Assembly (NCBI RefSeq): GCF_015624425.1
Contig: NZ_CP049919.1
Span: 496,001-560,000, forward strand
Length of the DNA stretch: 64,000 bases
Direction: 5' to 3'
Source: Roseateles sp. DAIF2
GTDB lineage: Bacteria > Pseudomonadota > Gammaproteobacteria > Burkholderiales > Burkholderiaceae_C
Part shown: piece by piece, positions 12,490 through 21,152 of the stretch
How positions within the stretch are numbered: the stretch's first letter is position 1
Layout: each line of letters starts with the position of its first letter
Program-made: the position numbers and the translations under genes
The notes under the pieces: generated by a model
Seen by the model: only the letters and a program-made list of their open reading frames with translations
The model's database searches: none
What the model was told of the DNA's origin: nothing

Positions 12490-13371
12490 ATGACGACGGA
12501 AGCTGGCCGGCGGCGCTGGGAGGGCGCGCTGATCCTGATCACCGCCCTGTGGGGCTGGTCCTTCGTCGCGATCCAGGCGGCCCTGGCCGAGCTGAGCGAC
12601 TCGGCCTTCAATGCCTACCGCTTCCTTGTCGCGGCGCTGGTCATGCTGCCGGTGCTCGCGGCCCGGCGGGTCGCGCTGTCGAGAGCCGATGTCGTGCAGG
12701 GCGGCTTGGCCGGGCTGGCGCTCTATCTGGCGTTCTTCTTCCAGACCAAGGGACTCAAGTTCACGACGGCTTCCAACGCCGCCTTCATCACCGGCCTCGC
12801 CGTCGTTTTCACGCCGTTGATCCTGCTGGTCTGGCTGCGGGTGAGGCCCGGGAGGTCGCAGCTGCTCGGCGCCCTGCTGGCCACCCTCGGTCTGGCCTTG
12901 CTGACGCTGAAGGGCTTGAGCGTCGGGACCGGCGACCTGCTGGTGCTGCTGTGCGCGGCCTCGTTCGCGCTGCATATCGTGGTGCTGGCAAGGGCCAGCA
13001 AGCGGGCGGACAGCGTCAACCTCGCCTTCGTTCAGGTGCTGGTCGTCGGCCTGCTGTCCCTGCTGCAGTCGCTGGCCGGGCAGGAGTTCACCCTTCCCAG
13101 CGGCGCCGCCACGATCCGGGCGGTGCTGCTGATCGGCATCCTGGGCACAGCGCTGGGCTTCTATGTCCAGACCCGGGCCCAGGTCGCCTCGTCGCCGAAC
13201 CGCATCGCGCTGATCATCGTGCTGGAGCCGGTGTTTGGCGGCCTGTTCGGCTATCTGCTGGCGGGCGACCGGCTGAGCGTGCCGAACTGGATCGGCGCGG
13301 CCCTGATCGTCATGGGCATGCTGGTCGCGGAACCCAGAATCCCGGCGCGCGGGCCGCGAGCCGTGGCCTGA
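12490..13371 (+). CDS. EamA/DMT-family transporter
   Basis: Inner-membrane exporter of the drug/metabolite transporter superfamily, 293 residues with about ten hydrophobic helices arranged as two EamA repeats (first near ALILITALWGWSFVAIQAAL, second near GDLLVLLCAASFALHIVVL). Such proteins export amino acids or other small metabolites; the substrate cannot be read from the sequence. GAGGAGGAG precedes the ATG at 12490; an in-frame extension to 12247 runs antisense into the regulator gene and is rejected. The divergent XRE regulator and the paired direct repeats suggest local control. Confidence 0.87.
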   Translation: MTTEAGRRRWEGALILITALWGWSFVAIQAALAELSDSAFNAYRFLVAALVMLPVLAARRVALSRADVVQGGLAGLALYLAFFFQTKGLKFTTASNAAFITGLAVVFTPLILLVWLRVRPGRSQLLGALLATLGLALLTLKGLSVGTGDLLVLLCAASFALHIVVLARASKRADSVNLAFVQVLVVGLLSLLQSLAGQEFTLPSGAATIRAVLLIGILGTALGFYVQTRAQVASSPNRIALIIVLEPVFGGLFGYLLAGDRLSVPNWIGAALIVMGMLVAEPRIPARGPRAVA

Positions 13372-13474
13372 CCGTCCGGCAATTGGTGAACCCGGCGTTG
13401 CCGGCGTAAGCAGCTGTTGCGCATGTGGCAAATTTGGACGACTCGCGGCGGCTCGATCGGGACAATCGCGGGCC

Positions 13475-14134
13475 ATGCAGTACCCCATCCCGCTCCCCTC
13501 TCGCCCCGCCCGCCCGCTGCCGATGCTGGCCTGTCTGTCCGTTTTTCTGCTGCTCGCGGCCTGTGGCGGCGGGGGCGGTGGGAGTGAAGGCGGCAGCGAG
13601 ACCACCAGCAGCGTGCCCGCGGTGCCGCCGCCGGCCGCCTCCGCGCCGGTGGTGGTGACCCCGCCGCCACCCGCGCAGGCCGCCGCCGTGCAATGCGAGC
13701 TGCCGGACTTCCAGGCCGAGCTGCTGCGCCTGATCAACGAGCGCCGTGCCCGCGGCGCGGTCTGCGGTGCCGAGACCCTCGCGGCCGCGCCGGCACTAGC
13801 CTGGCAGACGCAGCTGGCGCAGGCCGCGGCCAGGCATTCGCAGGACATGGCGGACAAGAGCTTCTTCAGCCACACCGGCTCGGACGGCAGCAATGCCGGC
13901 CAGCGCATCAGCGCCACCGGCTACACCTGGAGCCGCTGGGGCGAGAACATCGCCTATGGCTACACCAGCAGCGCGGCCGTGGTGGACGGCTGGATGAAGA
14001 GCGAGGGCCATTGCCGCAACATCATGAACCCGGCCTTCACCGAGATGGGTCTGGCCTGCGTGCGGCAGAGCCAGAGCAATCCGGCCAGCACGGTGCGCTG
14101 GGCCTGGACCCAGGCCCTGGCCACCCCTCGCTGA
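13475..14134 (+). CDS. CAP-domain (SCP/PR-1) lipoprotein
   Basis: A 219-residue exported lipoprotein with an N-terminal hydrophobic stretch and lipobox LLAAC, a glycine-, proline- and valine-rich linker, and a CAP domain covering about residues 75-215. The CAP signatures visible are HSQDMADKSFFSHTGSDG, GENIAYGY and VDGWMKSEGHCRNIMNP, with the conserved histidines and glutamates that form the CAP cavity. Bacterial CAP proteins are common in envelopes but mostly of unknown function. It ends one base before the stop of the convergent diguanylate cyclase gene. Confidence 0.9.
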   Translation: MQYPIPLPSRPARPLPMLACLSVFLLLAACGGGGGGSEGGSETTSSVPAVPPPAASAPVVVTPPPPAQAAAVQCELPDFQAELLRLINERRARGAVCGAETLAAAPALAWQTQLAQAAARHSQDMADKSFFSHTGSDGSNAGQRISATGYTWSRWGENIAYGYTSSAAVVDGWMKSEGHCRNIMNPAFTEMGLACVRQSQSNPASTVRWAWTQALATPR

Positions 14135-14135
14135 C

Positions 14136-15071
14136 CTAGCAGCAGCGATCCCGCCCGCCGGCCTTGGCCGCGTAGAGCGCGCGGTCGGCGCGCTGGCAGA
14201 CGGTGCGCGCATCGTCCTGCGGCGTGGCCAGCGCCAGGCCGGCGCTGGCGCTGTAGGCCAGCTCGGGCCGCTCCGCGATCGGGCGCGCCTGGCGCAGGCG
14301 CTGTAGCAGCCGCTCGACGATGGCCCGCGCCTGCTCCGGCGCGACGTCGACCAGCAGCAGCATGAACTCCTCGCCGCCCAGGCGGCCGCAGGCGTCGCCG
14401 CGCCGCGTGCTCTGCTGCAGCTGGCGCGCGAAGTCGCACAGCACCCGGTCGCCGGCCTCATGGCCCAGCCCGTCGTTGATGCGCTTGAAATGATCGAGGT
14501 CCAGCAGTACCACCGCCAGCCGGCCGTCCTCGCCGCCGGGCTGGCGCAGCCGCTCCAGCTGCGCGTCCAGCTGCTGCAGCACATGGGCGCGGTTGCTGAG
14601 CCCGGTCAGCGCATCGGTCTGCGCGGCGCGCAGCGCCCGGTCGCGCTCCTGGCGCAGCGCGCGGCCGCCGGTCTTCAGCGCCGTGATGTCGCTGGCGCTG
14701 CAGTACATCCAGCCGCCGGGCAGCATGGTCTCGCTCATCCAGATCCAGCGGCCATCGACCAGATCCGCCTCGAAGGCGCGAAAGGGCTGTTTGCCGCGGC
14801 GCGAGGCCGCCGCCGCCAGCCAGGCCTCGGGGTCGGCGGCCGAGACCACATTGCCGCGCCCGGCGGCGCAGTTGGCCCGCATCATCTCCAGCCAGTTCAG
14901 GCGCCCGTCGGGCACGGCGTGGAAGGCCGCGCGGAAGGCCGGGTTGGCGAAGCGCAGCACATCGCGCTCGTCGAACAGGGCCAGCAGCTGCGGGCTGGCC
15001 TCGTGCAGCGCCAGCAGCTGGCGCGCCAGCTCGTCGTCATCATCACCATCGTCATGGGCCGAAGGGTTCAT
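14136..15071 (-). CDS. PAS-GGDEF diguanylate cyclase (copy A)
   Basis: Makes c-di-GMP from two GTP. The 311-residue cytoplasmic protein has a PAS-like sensor at about residues 15-130 and a GGDEF domain at about 145-305. The catalytic loop reads GGEEF (232-236) and an allosteric inhibitory site RRGD (223-226) lies five residues before it, so it should be active and product-inhibited. No membrane segment is seen. It is clearly paralogous along its whole length to the cyclase at 48458-49378 (shared LLALFD, EAWLAAA..RRGKQP and GRW.W..ET stretches). No signal can be assigned to the PAS domain. Confidence 0.92.
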   Translation of the reverse strand: MNPSAHDDGDDDDELARQLLALHEASPQLLALFDERDVLRFANPAFRAAFHAVPDGRLNWLEMMRANCAAGRGNVVSAADPEAWLAAAASRRGKQPFRAFEADLVDGRWIWMSETMLPGGWMYCSASDITALKTGGRALRQERDRALRAAQTDALTGLSNRAHVLQQLDAQLERLRQPGGEDGRLAVVLLDLDHFKRINDGLGHEAGDRVLCDFARQLQQSTRRGDACGRLGGEEFMLLLVDVAPEQARAIVERLLQRLRQARPIAERPELAYSASAGLALATPQDDARTVCQRADRALYAAKAGGRDRCC

Positions 15072-15231
15072 GCGTGCACGCAGCGAAAAAGAGGGTCAGG
15101 GCTTGAGGGCTAGTGTTGCACAGCGGGGCGCTATCCCAATCTTGTCAGCAGGCTGCGCGCCGGCCATTCCGTTTCCCGGGCGTGGCCCGTAGCATCGCGG
15201 CGAACCTCATTGCATGGAGCCAAGCGTCCCG

Positions 15232-15765
15232 ATGTCTGCCGTCCAGCACACCCCGCGCCTGCTGCTGCGCCCCCCGGTCGCCAGCGATCTGGAGCGCCTG
15301 TTCGCGATCTATGGCGATCCCGCCACCAATGTCTACAACCCCTTCGGCCCCTTTGCGGACCGGGAGAAGGCGCGCAGCGTGCTGACGGGCTGGATCGAGC
15401 ATTGGCAGCAGCATGGCTTCGGCCAATGGGCGATCGAGCTGCGGGAGGCGCCGGGCCGGGTGATCGGCTTCGGCGGCATCGGCTACCGCAAGTACCTGGA
15501 GCAGGAGGCGCTGAACCTGGGCTACCGCTTCGCGACCGAGGCCTGGGGCCATGGCTATGCCACCGAGCTGGCACGGGCCGCGCTGCAGCATGCCTTCGGC
15601 AGCCTGAAGCTGCCCGAGGTCTTCGCGATCGTGCGGCCGGTCAACCAGCCCTCGATCCATGTGCTGGAGAAGGCCGGCCTGCAGCGCATCGGCAGCCTGG
15701 ACGACGTGCCGGGGCAGGAGCCCAGCCATCTGTACCGGGCCACGGCCCTGGGGTTGGCGGCCTAG
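15232..15765 (+). CDS. GNAT-family N-acetyltransferase (RimJ/RimL type)
   Basis: Acetyl-CoA-dependent N-acetyltransferase of the RimJ/RimL-like group, 177 residues. It begins with the typical TPRLLLRPPVASDLERLFAIY and carries the acetyl-CoA-binding region near LGYRFATEAWGHGYATELARAAL and the C-terminal NQPSIHVLEKAGLQRIG. Substrate is unknown. The ATG at 15214 is a possible alternative start, but 15232 has a GGAG upstream and fits the family better. The stop abuts the stop of the convergent Nudix gene. Confidence 0.87.
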   Translation: MSAVQHTPRLLLRPPVASDLERLFAIYGDPATNVYNPFGPFADREKARSVLTGWIEHWQQHGFGQWAIELREAPGRVIGFGGIGYRKYLEQEALNLGYRFATEAWGHGYATELARAALQHAFGSLKLPEVFAIVRPVNQPSIHVLEKAGLQRIGSLDDVPGQEPSHLYRATALGLAA

Positions 15766-16308
15766 CTAACGCGACGCGCTGTCAACCACCCGGTGGCACG
15801 GCGCAATACCGGCCGGCGCCGCCAAGGTCTCGAGCAGGAAGTCCGGGCGGAGATCCAGGCCCTGCAGCGCCTCGCGGTGGAACCAGCGGAACTCCAGCCG
15901 CACCCGGCTCGGCGCCTCGCCGTTCAGGCCGGCGCTGAACTCGAAGCGCTCGAAGGCCTCGGCCTTGTCGGCCAGCAGCAAGGGCGAACCCGCCGGCAAG
16001 GTGACCGGGAAGTAGAGCTCCAGGCCATGCTGCGGCCGCCCGCGGTAGTCGTAGAGGTTCTCGGCCACGACCTCCAGCGGGCCGACCTCGACCAGCGTCA
16101 GGTCCAGCTCCTCGCGCATTTCGCGTCGCAGCGCGGCCTCGGCCGTCTCGCCGGCCTCGACCCGGCCGCCGGGCAGGGCCCAGAAGGTGTCGGCGCCGAC
16201 GCGGTGCAGCAGCACGAAATCGCCATCGCGGATGAGGGCGGCCGCACGCAGGTGAAAGCGCCAGGCGCCGGCGTCGAAGGAGATCATCATCGGGGTGCGG
16301 CTGTTCAT
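15766..16308 (-). CDS. Nudix hydrolase
   Basis: A Nudix-fold pyrophosphohydrolase, 180 residues, cleaving a nucleoside diphosphate linked to an unknown moiety. The Nudix box is visible as GGRVEAGETAEAALRREMRE followed by ELDL; the metal-binding REMREE core is intact, while the late glycine of the box is replaced by Asp. The N-terminal half (residues 15-60) gives the usual strand HLRAAALIRDGDFVLLHR. A later ATG (MISFDAG) could also start it. Convergent with the acetyltransferase, no overlap. Confidence 0.87.
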   Translation of the reverse strand: MNSRTPMMISFDAGAWRFHLRAAALIRDGDFVLLHRVGADTFWALPGGRVEAGETAEAALRREMREELDLTLVEVGPLEVVAENLYDYRGRPQHGLELYFPVTLPAGSPLLLADKAEAFERFEFSAGLNGEAPSRVRLEFRWFHREALQGLDLRPDFLLETLAAPAGIAPCHRVVDSASR

Positions 16309-16357
16309 CGCCGCGATTCTGACCGCTGAGTGTTCCCCTAGGTCTGCGGCAACTGAA

Positions 16358-17008
16358 TCAGTCCGGCAGGCCGTAGATCACCCGACTCTCGGTTCTGACA
16401 AAGATCCCATTCCTTTCCAGCTCGTCGAGCAGGCGCAGGGTACTGGGCTCATCCAGTCGTGGACTAAAAAGGGCGCTGATGGATCCAATCAAGGTCTTGA
16501 CCTTGGCGGGGCGCTGCTTGCCGCGATGGACAAGATAGGCCAGGGCCACCGACAGCTTTTCATCCTCGGGAGCCATGCTGTCGGCCTTGCTACCCAGTGC
16601 GGATATGTCTTGCAAGGTCAGACTGCGCGACACCTTCAGTCCCTTGTCGCTCTTCAGATGCGAAATTAACGGATCTAGATCCTTGTCTGCCGTGATGACG
16701 TGGAAGCAGGCCTGTGGGTCAGCCGCGGCCAGTTCACCGATGTAGTACGCGACATGAAAGTCCAGCGCATTGTTCCCGCAGCCACCAATCTTGATGTAAC
16801 GGACGTCCTCACCCTTGCTCTGCAGAGCCGAGACCAAGTCGAAATTCACTCGGGGCTGTTTGGCTCCTACGAAAACGAGGACCTTGAAACAAGCCGGGCG
16901 CAACAACTCCGCCATCGAGGGCTGCACGTTTTCGTAGTCGATGAGGATGTAGTTGGTCTTGATGATCCGTGCTCCAAGCTCGCAGGGTGCTCGGGCCTTG
17001 CGACTCAA
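16358..17008 (-). CDS. NYN/PIN-like domain protein, probable ribonuclease
   Basis: A 216-residue protein with an NYN-type (PIN-like) nuclease fold: ILIDYENVQ near residue 22 with the first acidic residue, ALDFHVAYYIGELA in the middle, and ITADKDLDPLISHLK with the later acidic pair. The C-terminal 60 residues look like a small winged-helix region. NYN proteins usually cut or bind RNA; the target here is unknown. No ATG precedes the domain sensibly. The TTG at 17008 forms a TTGA overlap with the stop of the upstream gene and is the best start. Base composition is visibly lower in GC than both neighbours, suggesting later acquisition. Confidence 0.75.
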   Translation of the reverse strand: MSRKARAPCELGARIIKTNYILIDYENVQPSMAELLRPACFKVLVFVGAKQPRVNFDLVSALQSKGEDVRYIKIGGCGNNALDFHVAYYIGELAAADPQACFHVITADKDLDPLISHLKSDKGLKVSRSLTLQDISALGSKADSMAPEDEKLSVALAYLVHRGKQRPAKVKTLIGSISALFSPRLDEPSTLRLLDELERNGIFVRTESRVIYGLPD

Positions 17009-17337
17009 GCTTTCGCGTTCGGATGCTGCGCCGCCTTGATCCGCTTCACCTCCGCCAGCTGGTAGCGGAAGGCGGCGATCGCGTCCTGGGACTTGGGGTC
17101 CCATTGCTGCACCGGCAGATGGGCCAGCACGGCCTCCAGCGCATCGGCGAGCTGGCCGATCTGGCGGCCGTAGCTGCCGACATCCTCGAGGATGCGGCGC
17201 TCCAGCTGCGGGTCGCTGGACTTGCCGAGGTTGATGTTCACCAAGCCGACCTGACCGGCCATCAGCCTGCCGGCCCAAACCCAGGGATTGATGGTCTGGC
17301 TGACATCGCCAGACAGGGGTAGCAGCACGTTCGCCAT
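17005..17337 (-). CDS. Small conserved-looking protein of unknown function
   Basis: Not recognised. A 110-residue, mainly helical, soluble protein with no signal peptide (MANVLLPLSGDVSQTINPWV ...). The ATG at 17337 is preferred over 17355 because GGAGGAG sits eight bases before it. Its stop overlaps the TTG start of the NYN gene by four bases, which suggests coupled translation and perhaps a functional pair. Coding is typical high-GC for the chromosome, unlike the NYN gene behind it. Confidence 0.65.
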   Translation of the reverse strand: MANVLLPLSGDVSQTINPWVWAGRLMAGQVGLVNINLGKSSDPQLERRILEDVGSYGRQIGQLADALEAVLAHLPVQQWDPKSQDAIAAFRYQLAEVKRIKAAQHPNAKA

Positions 17338-17413
17338 CGCCTCGCTCCTCCGCATCCAGAACAGGAAGCCGCAGCGTAGCGCATGCCACCGCGCTTGCGG
17401 ATGACGATGTGGC

Positions 17414-19549
17414 TCAGCCGGCCCGGCCCTGGAACATCAGCCGCTCGGCCAGCTCGCGCTGCGCCACCGGCAGGCGTGCCGCGCTGTCGATCAGGCGGAT
17501 CGCCTGTTCGCAGCCGCCAGCGCTGCCGCCACCGGTCCACAGGTTCAGGAACAGGCCCGGCGCCTGCGCGCCGAGCGTGCGGCGCACCACCTCCAGCTCC
17601 ACGCCGCTGGGCGGGCGCGGCAGCCAGCGCGGCAGCTCGGCCTCGGCCGCGGCGCCCATCCAGCTGGTCTCCTGCGCCAGCAGCTCCACCGGCAGCTGGC
17701 GCCGCCAGGCCAGGTCGCCGCCCAGCAGGGCGCGGCAGGCCGGCTCGCCGGCCATCGAGGCGGTCGCGCGCAGCTGGGCGCGCAGCAGGACCAGGTAGCG
17801 CCGCCGCAGCTCCGGCGGCGCGGCGACGATCAGCTCCGGCAGGCGCGGCGCCAGCACGCGCAGCGCGGCCAGCTGGGCCGCATCGGCGACCGTGGACTCG
17901 GCCGGGGCGGCCGCGCCGGGCGCGCTGCTGCTGCTGCTTCGCACCGCCAGCATCGCGCGCGCGGCCTCGTCCAGCAGGCCGGGGAAGCGCTGCTCGAGCC
18001 GGTACCAGGCCGGGTTGCCGCGCAGCGCGTCGGCATGGGCCTCCAGCAGGCTGGCGTCGGCGCCGCCGGGCAGCTCGACGTCCAGGGTCTGCGGCGGCGC
18101 GGCGACCAGCGCATGCGCGACCAGCTCCTCGTTCTTCGGGTACCACATGCTGTGCGCCGGCGTGCGCGCGGTGCGCTCGACGAAATACTCGGGCAGGCCC
18201 ATGCGGCGGTAGGTGGCCGAGAGCTCGCGGTTCGCCATCTCGTCGAACACCGGGTTGTAGGTGCCGCTGGAGGCGCGGTGGAAGCCGAGCTGGGCGCCGG
18301 GCATCAGCTGGCGCTGCGCACCGGCCAGGAAGACCAGGGTGCAGGCGCTCTCGCAGCCGCCCACCGCGCGCGTGCCGGCGCCGGCCTTCTTGACCATCTC
18401 GACCATGCGCTCGGCCTCGTAGACGCGGCCGCCCGGCGAGGCCAGCTCGAACAGGCGCACCGGCTGGCGCGTGCCGGCCAGCACGGTCTGCAGCCGGGTG
18501 GCGTCGCCCATGCCGATCGGGCCGTCCAGGCGCAGGGTGCGGCCGTCGGCCGAGAGCTTGAACGTGGCCTGGCCGATCGGGTCGGTGCCGCGCGCCAGCT
18601 GCCAGTACTCGTCCATCTGCGGCCCAAAGCCAACCAGGGTCGACAGCAGCAGCTGCACCGCCGAGCCGATCAGGCTCAGGCGCGCCAGCCAGCCCCACAG
18701 CAGCGAGCCGTTCTCGCGCAGATAGGCGCTGGCGGCGCGCCAGGCGCCGACGATGCACCAGAGGCTCACCACGACGATCAGCGGCCAGCCGATCAGCACC
18801 GCGATGCTGCCGGCCTGCAGCGCCTCGCCCTTCATGCTGATCCAGGTCATCAGCGCGCTCAGCGCCAGCGCCAGCGGCACCGACAGCAGCACATTGTTGA
18901 CCCAGTAGCTCTGCGCCAGGCTCAGCTCGCCGCGCCAATGGCGCCCGATATAGCTGCTGCCGTACTCGTCGGCCACCGTGCCGTCGCGCCGGGTGCGGCG
19001 CACGACGCGGGTGCCGGCCAGCTTGTCGTGCCAGGCCAGGCGGTCCGGGTCGAAGCCGGCCCAGGCGAAGCCCAGGCCCAGCGGCAGGGCCGACAGCAGA
19101 TAGCCGACCCAGCGCAGCGCGGCCTGCGCCGGGCTGGGCCGGGCACCGCTGCGCGCGTCGACGACGCGGATACCGGTCAGCAGCTTGCCCGGCGTCGCGC
19201 CCTGCCAGGTCCAGAAGGTGATGCACAGCAGGGCCGGCAGCAGCCAGTTGATCGCGAGGCTCAGCGGCCGCAGATCATTCAGCTGCGCGATGGTCTCGCC
19301 ATAGGCCAGCCACATCAGCGGCATCGACAGCGCCAGCATCAGCATCACGTCCAGCAGCAGCGCCCAGACTCTCGTGCCGAAGGGTGCCGTTGGCGCCGGG
19401 CGGCGCGGCGGGCGCTTCGGCGCGGGGCGCAGGTCGGACAGCGGCGAGGGGGCTTCCTCTTCCTCCACCGGCGCGTCGTGATCGACCATCGTCGGGTCGA
19501 GGCTGCGCGGCGCGCGCCTGCCGCTGCCGGACCCTGGCTGCTTGTTCAT
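17414..19549 (-). CDS. RDD membrane domain fused to a ClpP/crotonase-like protease domain
   Basis: A 711-residue inner-membrane protein. Residues 1-55 are acidic/proline-rich. Residues about 57-185 are an RDD domain (PFGTRVWALLLDVMLMLAL ... WQGATPGKLLTGIRVVDARSG ... WHDKLAGTRVV). Two to four more hydrophobic helices follow at about 215-310. Residues about 325-490 resemble the periplasmic ClpP-like serine protease group: SPGG (371-374), a probable nucleophile Ser401 in GGCESACTLVFLAG and His424 in LGFHRAS, with a ClpP-like spacing. The C-terminus is alanine-rich without a clear domain. Function is unknown; membrane-linked proteolysis is the inference. Confidence 0.8.
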   Translation of the reverse strand: MNKQPGSGSGRRAPRSLDPTMVDHDAPVEEEEAPSPLSDLRPAPKRPPRRPAPTAPFGTRVWALLLDVMLMLALSMPLMWLAYGETIAQLNDLRPLSLAINWLLPALLCITFWTWQGATPGKLLTGIRVVDARSGARPSPAQAALRWVGYLLSALPLGLGFAWAGFDPDRLAWHDKLAGTRVVRRTRRDGTVADEYGSSYIGRHWRGELSLAQSYWVNNVLLSVPLALALSALMTWISMKGEALQAGSIAVLIGWPLIVVVSLWCIVGAWRAASAYLRENGSLLWGWLARLSLIGSAVQLLLSTLVGFGPQMDEYWQLARGTDPIGQATFKLSADGRTLRLDGPIGMGDATRLQTVLAGTRQPVRLFELASPGGRVYEAERMVEMVKKAGAGTRAVGGCESACTLVFLAGAQRQLMPGAQLGFHRASSGTYNPVFDEMANRELSATYRRMGLPEYFVERTARTPAHSMWYPKNEELVAHALVAAPPQTLDVELPGGADASLLEAHADALRGNPAWYRLEQRFPGLLDEAARAMLAVRSSSSSAPGAAAPAESTVADAAQLAALRVLAPRLPELIVAAPPELRRRYLVLLRAQLRATASMAGEPACRALLGGDLAWRRQLPVELLAQETSWMGAAAEAELPRWLPRPPSGVELEVVRRTLGAQAPGLFLNLWTGGGSAGGCEQAIRLIDSAARLPVAQRELAERLMFQGRAG

Positions 19550-19680
19550 GACCTGACCCTCTTCTCCCTTGCAGAGCTGCTCACTCTAGCGGCTGCGCCG
19601 CCGCTGCGGTTCCGGGAGATGCCGGTTTTTTCACGCCGGCCGGCCCTCCGATGGGGGAGGGGCAGGCGCCGGCCAGGTCT

Positions 19681-20409
19681 TCAGCCGACGCGCCGCGGCA
19701 GCAGCGGCGTCCGCAGCAGGCGCCGGCACCAGGGGTCGTAGACCGACTGGGCCAACTGGGAGAGCTGCTGCAGCCGCTGCGGCAGATCGCGCAGGATCTC
19801 GTTGCGGTTCTGCACCGCCGGCCCTTGCGACCGGGCCAGCAGGCTGCCACCGGCGCCGCACCAGTCGCGCAGGCCCTGGGCCGTCAGCTCCAGATGGCAT
19901 TGCAGCGCCAGATGCGGGCCGAGCGCGAAACCCTGGTTCAGGCAACGCCGCGCGAACATCAGCCGGCGCGCGCCGCGCGGCAGCTCGAAGGTATGCGCAT
20001 GGGCATTGAACACCAGTACCTGCATCGGCGAGCCGCGGAACAGGGTCTGGCCCTCGGGCGTCAGCAGCGCATGGTTCCAGCCCACGGTGGCCGTGGGGCT
20101 GGGCAGCACCCGTGCGCCGGCGGCGGTCGCCAGCATTTGCGCGCCGAAGGCGTGGCCCAGCACCGGTACGTCATGGGCCAGGGCCGAGGCGCACAGGCGC
20201 AGCTCGGCATGGATCCAGGGCAGGTCATCGCGCACCTGCCGCTCGCTGCCCAGCAGCACCAGGCCCGCGAAGTCGCGCGCATGGGCGGGCAGGCTCTGGC
20301 CCAGCTCGGGGCGCAGCAGCATGGTGGGCAGGCCGTGGCGGCGCAGGCAGTCCAGCAGGCTGCCCGGGCCCAGATGGTCCTCGTGCTGGATGATGAGCAC
20401 CGGTTTCAT
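19681..20409 (-). CDS. Class I glutamine amidotransferase-like protein lacking the catalytic Cys
   Basis: A 242-residue protein of the class I GATase fold, similar to GMP-synthase-like amidotransferases. The nucleophile elbow, normally G-x-C-x-G-x-Q, reads GHAFGAQ (85-91), so the catalytic cysteine is Ala87; the codon is GCC, two changes from TGC. The His and Glu of the triad are kept (CHLEL, H172 and E174), as is the NAHAHTFELP loop. It is therefore probably not a glutaminase and may bind or regulate something instead. ATG 20409 is preferred over 20436 because the family begins at KPVLIIQHE. Confidence 0.82.
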   Translation of the reverse strand: MKPVLIIQHEDHLGPGSLLDCLRRHGLPTMLLRPELGQSLPAHARDFAGLVLLGSERQVRDDLPWIHAELRLCASALAHDVPVLGHAFGAQMLATAAGARVLPSPTATVGWNHALLTPEGQTLFRGSPMQVLVFNAHAHTFELPRGARRLMFARRCLNQGFALGPHLALQCHLELTAQGLRDWCGAGGSLLARSQGPAVQNRNEILRDLPQRLQQLSQLAQSVYDPWCRRLLRTPLLPRRVG

Positions 20410-20512
20410 CGCGTGTCGTCCTCGCGTGCGGAACAAAGATCAGCGATGCTGGCCCGGGCGGCATCAAGCCGGTGTCCAGCTTGGCGGCCGCGGCCTCAAG
20501 AGACCGTCAAGC

Positions 20513-21028
20513 TCAATCGTCGCCGAAGGGGAACTTGCCCGGCACCACCATGCTCTGCGACAGCCGCGCGACCACGCCGTTCTTGAAATGCACATTGAAG
20601 CGCAGCAGGTAGCCGCCCTGGTCCGGGCGCACGTTCCAGTCCCAGACATCCTCGCCGCTGAGCTTGAAGAACATGCGGCTGCGCTCCAGCCCCAGGCGGC
20701 GGCTGACCTGCAGCTGGGTCATGCCGGTCTCGATCGCGAAGCGGCTGGCCTCGGTCAGGGTGTCCTCGATAGTGAGCAGGCGGCCGGCGCGGTCCAGGGT
20801 CACCAGATAGCAGGTCTGGCCGAAAGGCTGGGAGGAGTACTCGAGCGTCTGGCCGCCGTCCGGGTTGCTCCAGCTGCGCACCGGCTGGCCGTAGCGCGCC
20901 TGGACATCCTGGGCGGTGCTCTGGCCCTTCACCAGCGCCGGGTCATGCGCCAAGGTGGCGCAGCCGGCCAGCAGGGCCAGGGCGAACAGGGCGGGCAAGA
21001 GAAGAAGGCGGGTTGCGGACGAGCTCAT
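20513..21028 (-). CDS. SmpA/OmlA (BamE-like) outer-membrane lipoprotein
   Basis: A 171-residue lipoprotein. The signal peptide ends in lipobox LLAGC (RLLLLPALFALALLAGC), followed by a BamE-like repeat pattern: KGQSTAQDVQARYGQPVRSW ... TGMTQLQVSRRLGLE. Proteins with this fold usually sit on the inner face of the outer membrane; this one is longer than true BamE and not in a bam context, so its role is open. AGGAGC stands nine bases before ATG 21028. It is divergent from the CoA-transferase gene. Confidence 0.8.
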   Translation of the reverse strand: MSSSATRLLLLPALFALALLAGCATLAHDPALVKGQSTAQDVQARYGQPVRSWSNPDGGQTLEYSSQPFGQTCYLVTLDRAGRLLTIEDTLTEASRFAIETGMTQLQVSRRLGLERSRMFFKLSGEDVWDWNVRPDQGGYLLRFNVHFKNGVVARLSQSMVVPGKFPFGDD

Positions 21029-21152
21029 CGCCGTGCTCCTAGGTGATGGCCTTCGATTATTCCGCATGCCGCCCGCCGGCGCGGTCAAGATCCGGTCAGC
21101 TAAGCGCCGCACAGTGGGGCATCGCAGCCCCTTGTTGAAAGAGAAAGCATCG

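Noticed and set aside
12202..13917. Leftward ORF of 571 codons across the EamA and CAP genes
   Set aside because: No domain; proline/arginine/glutamine-rich shadow of genes with clear homology on the other strand.
18035..19741. Rightward ORF of 568 codons opposite the RDD fusion
   Set aside because: Composition typical of an antisense frame in high-GC DNA; the RDD and ClpP-like motifs support the leftward gene.
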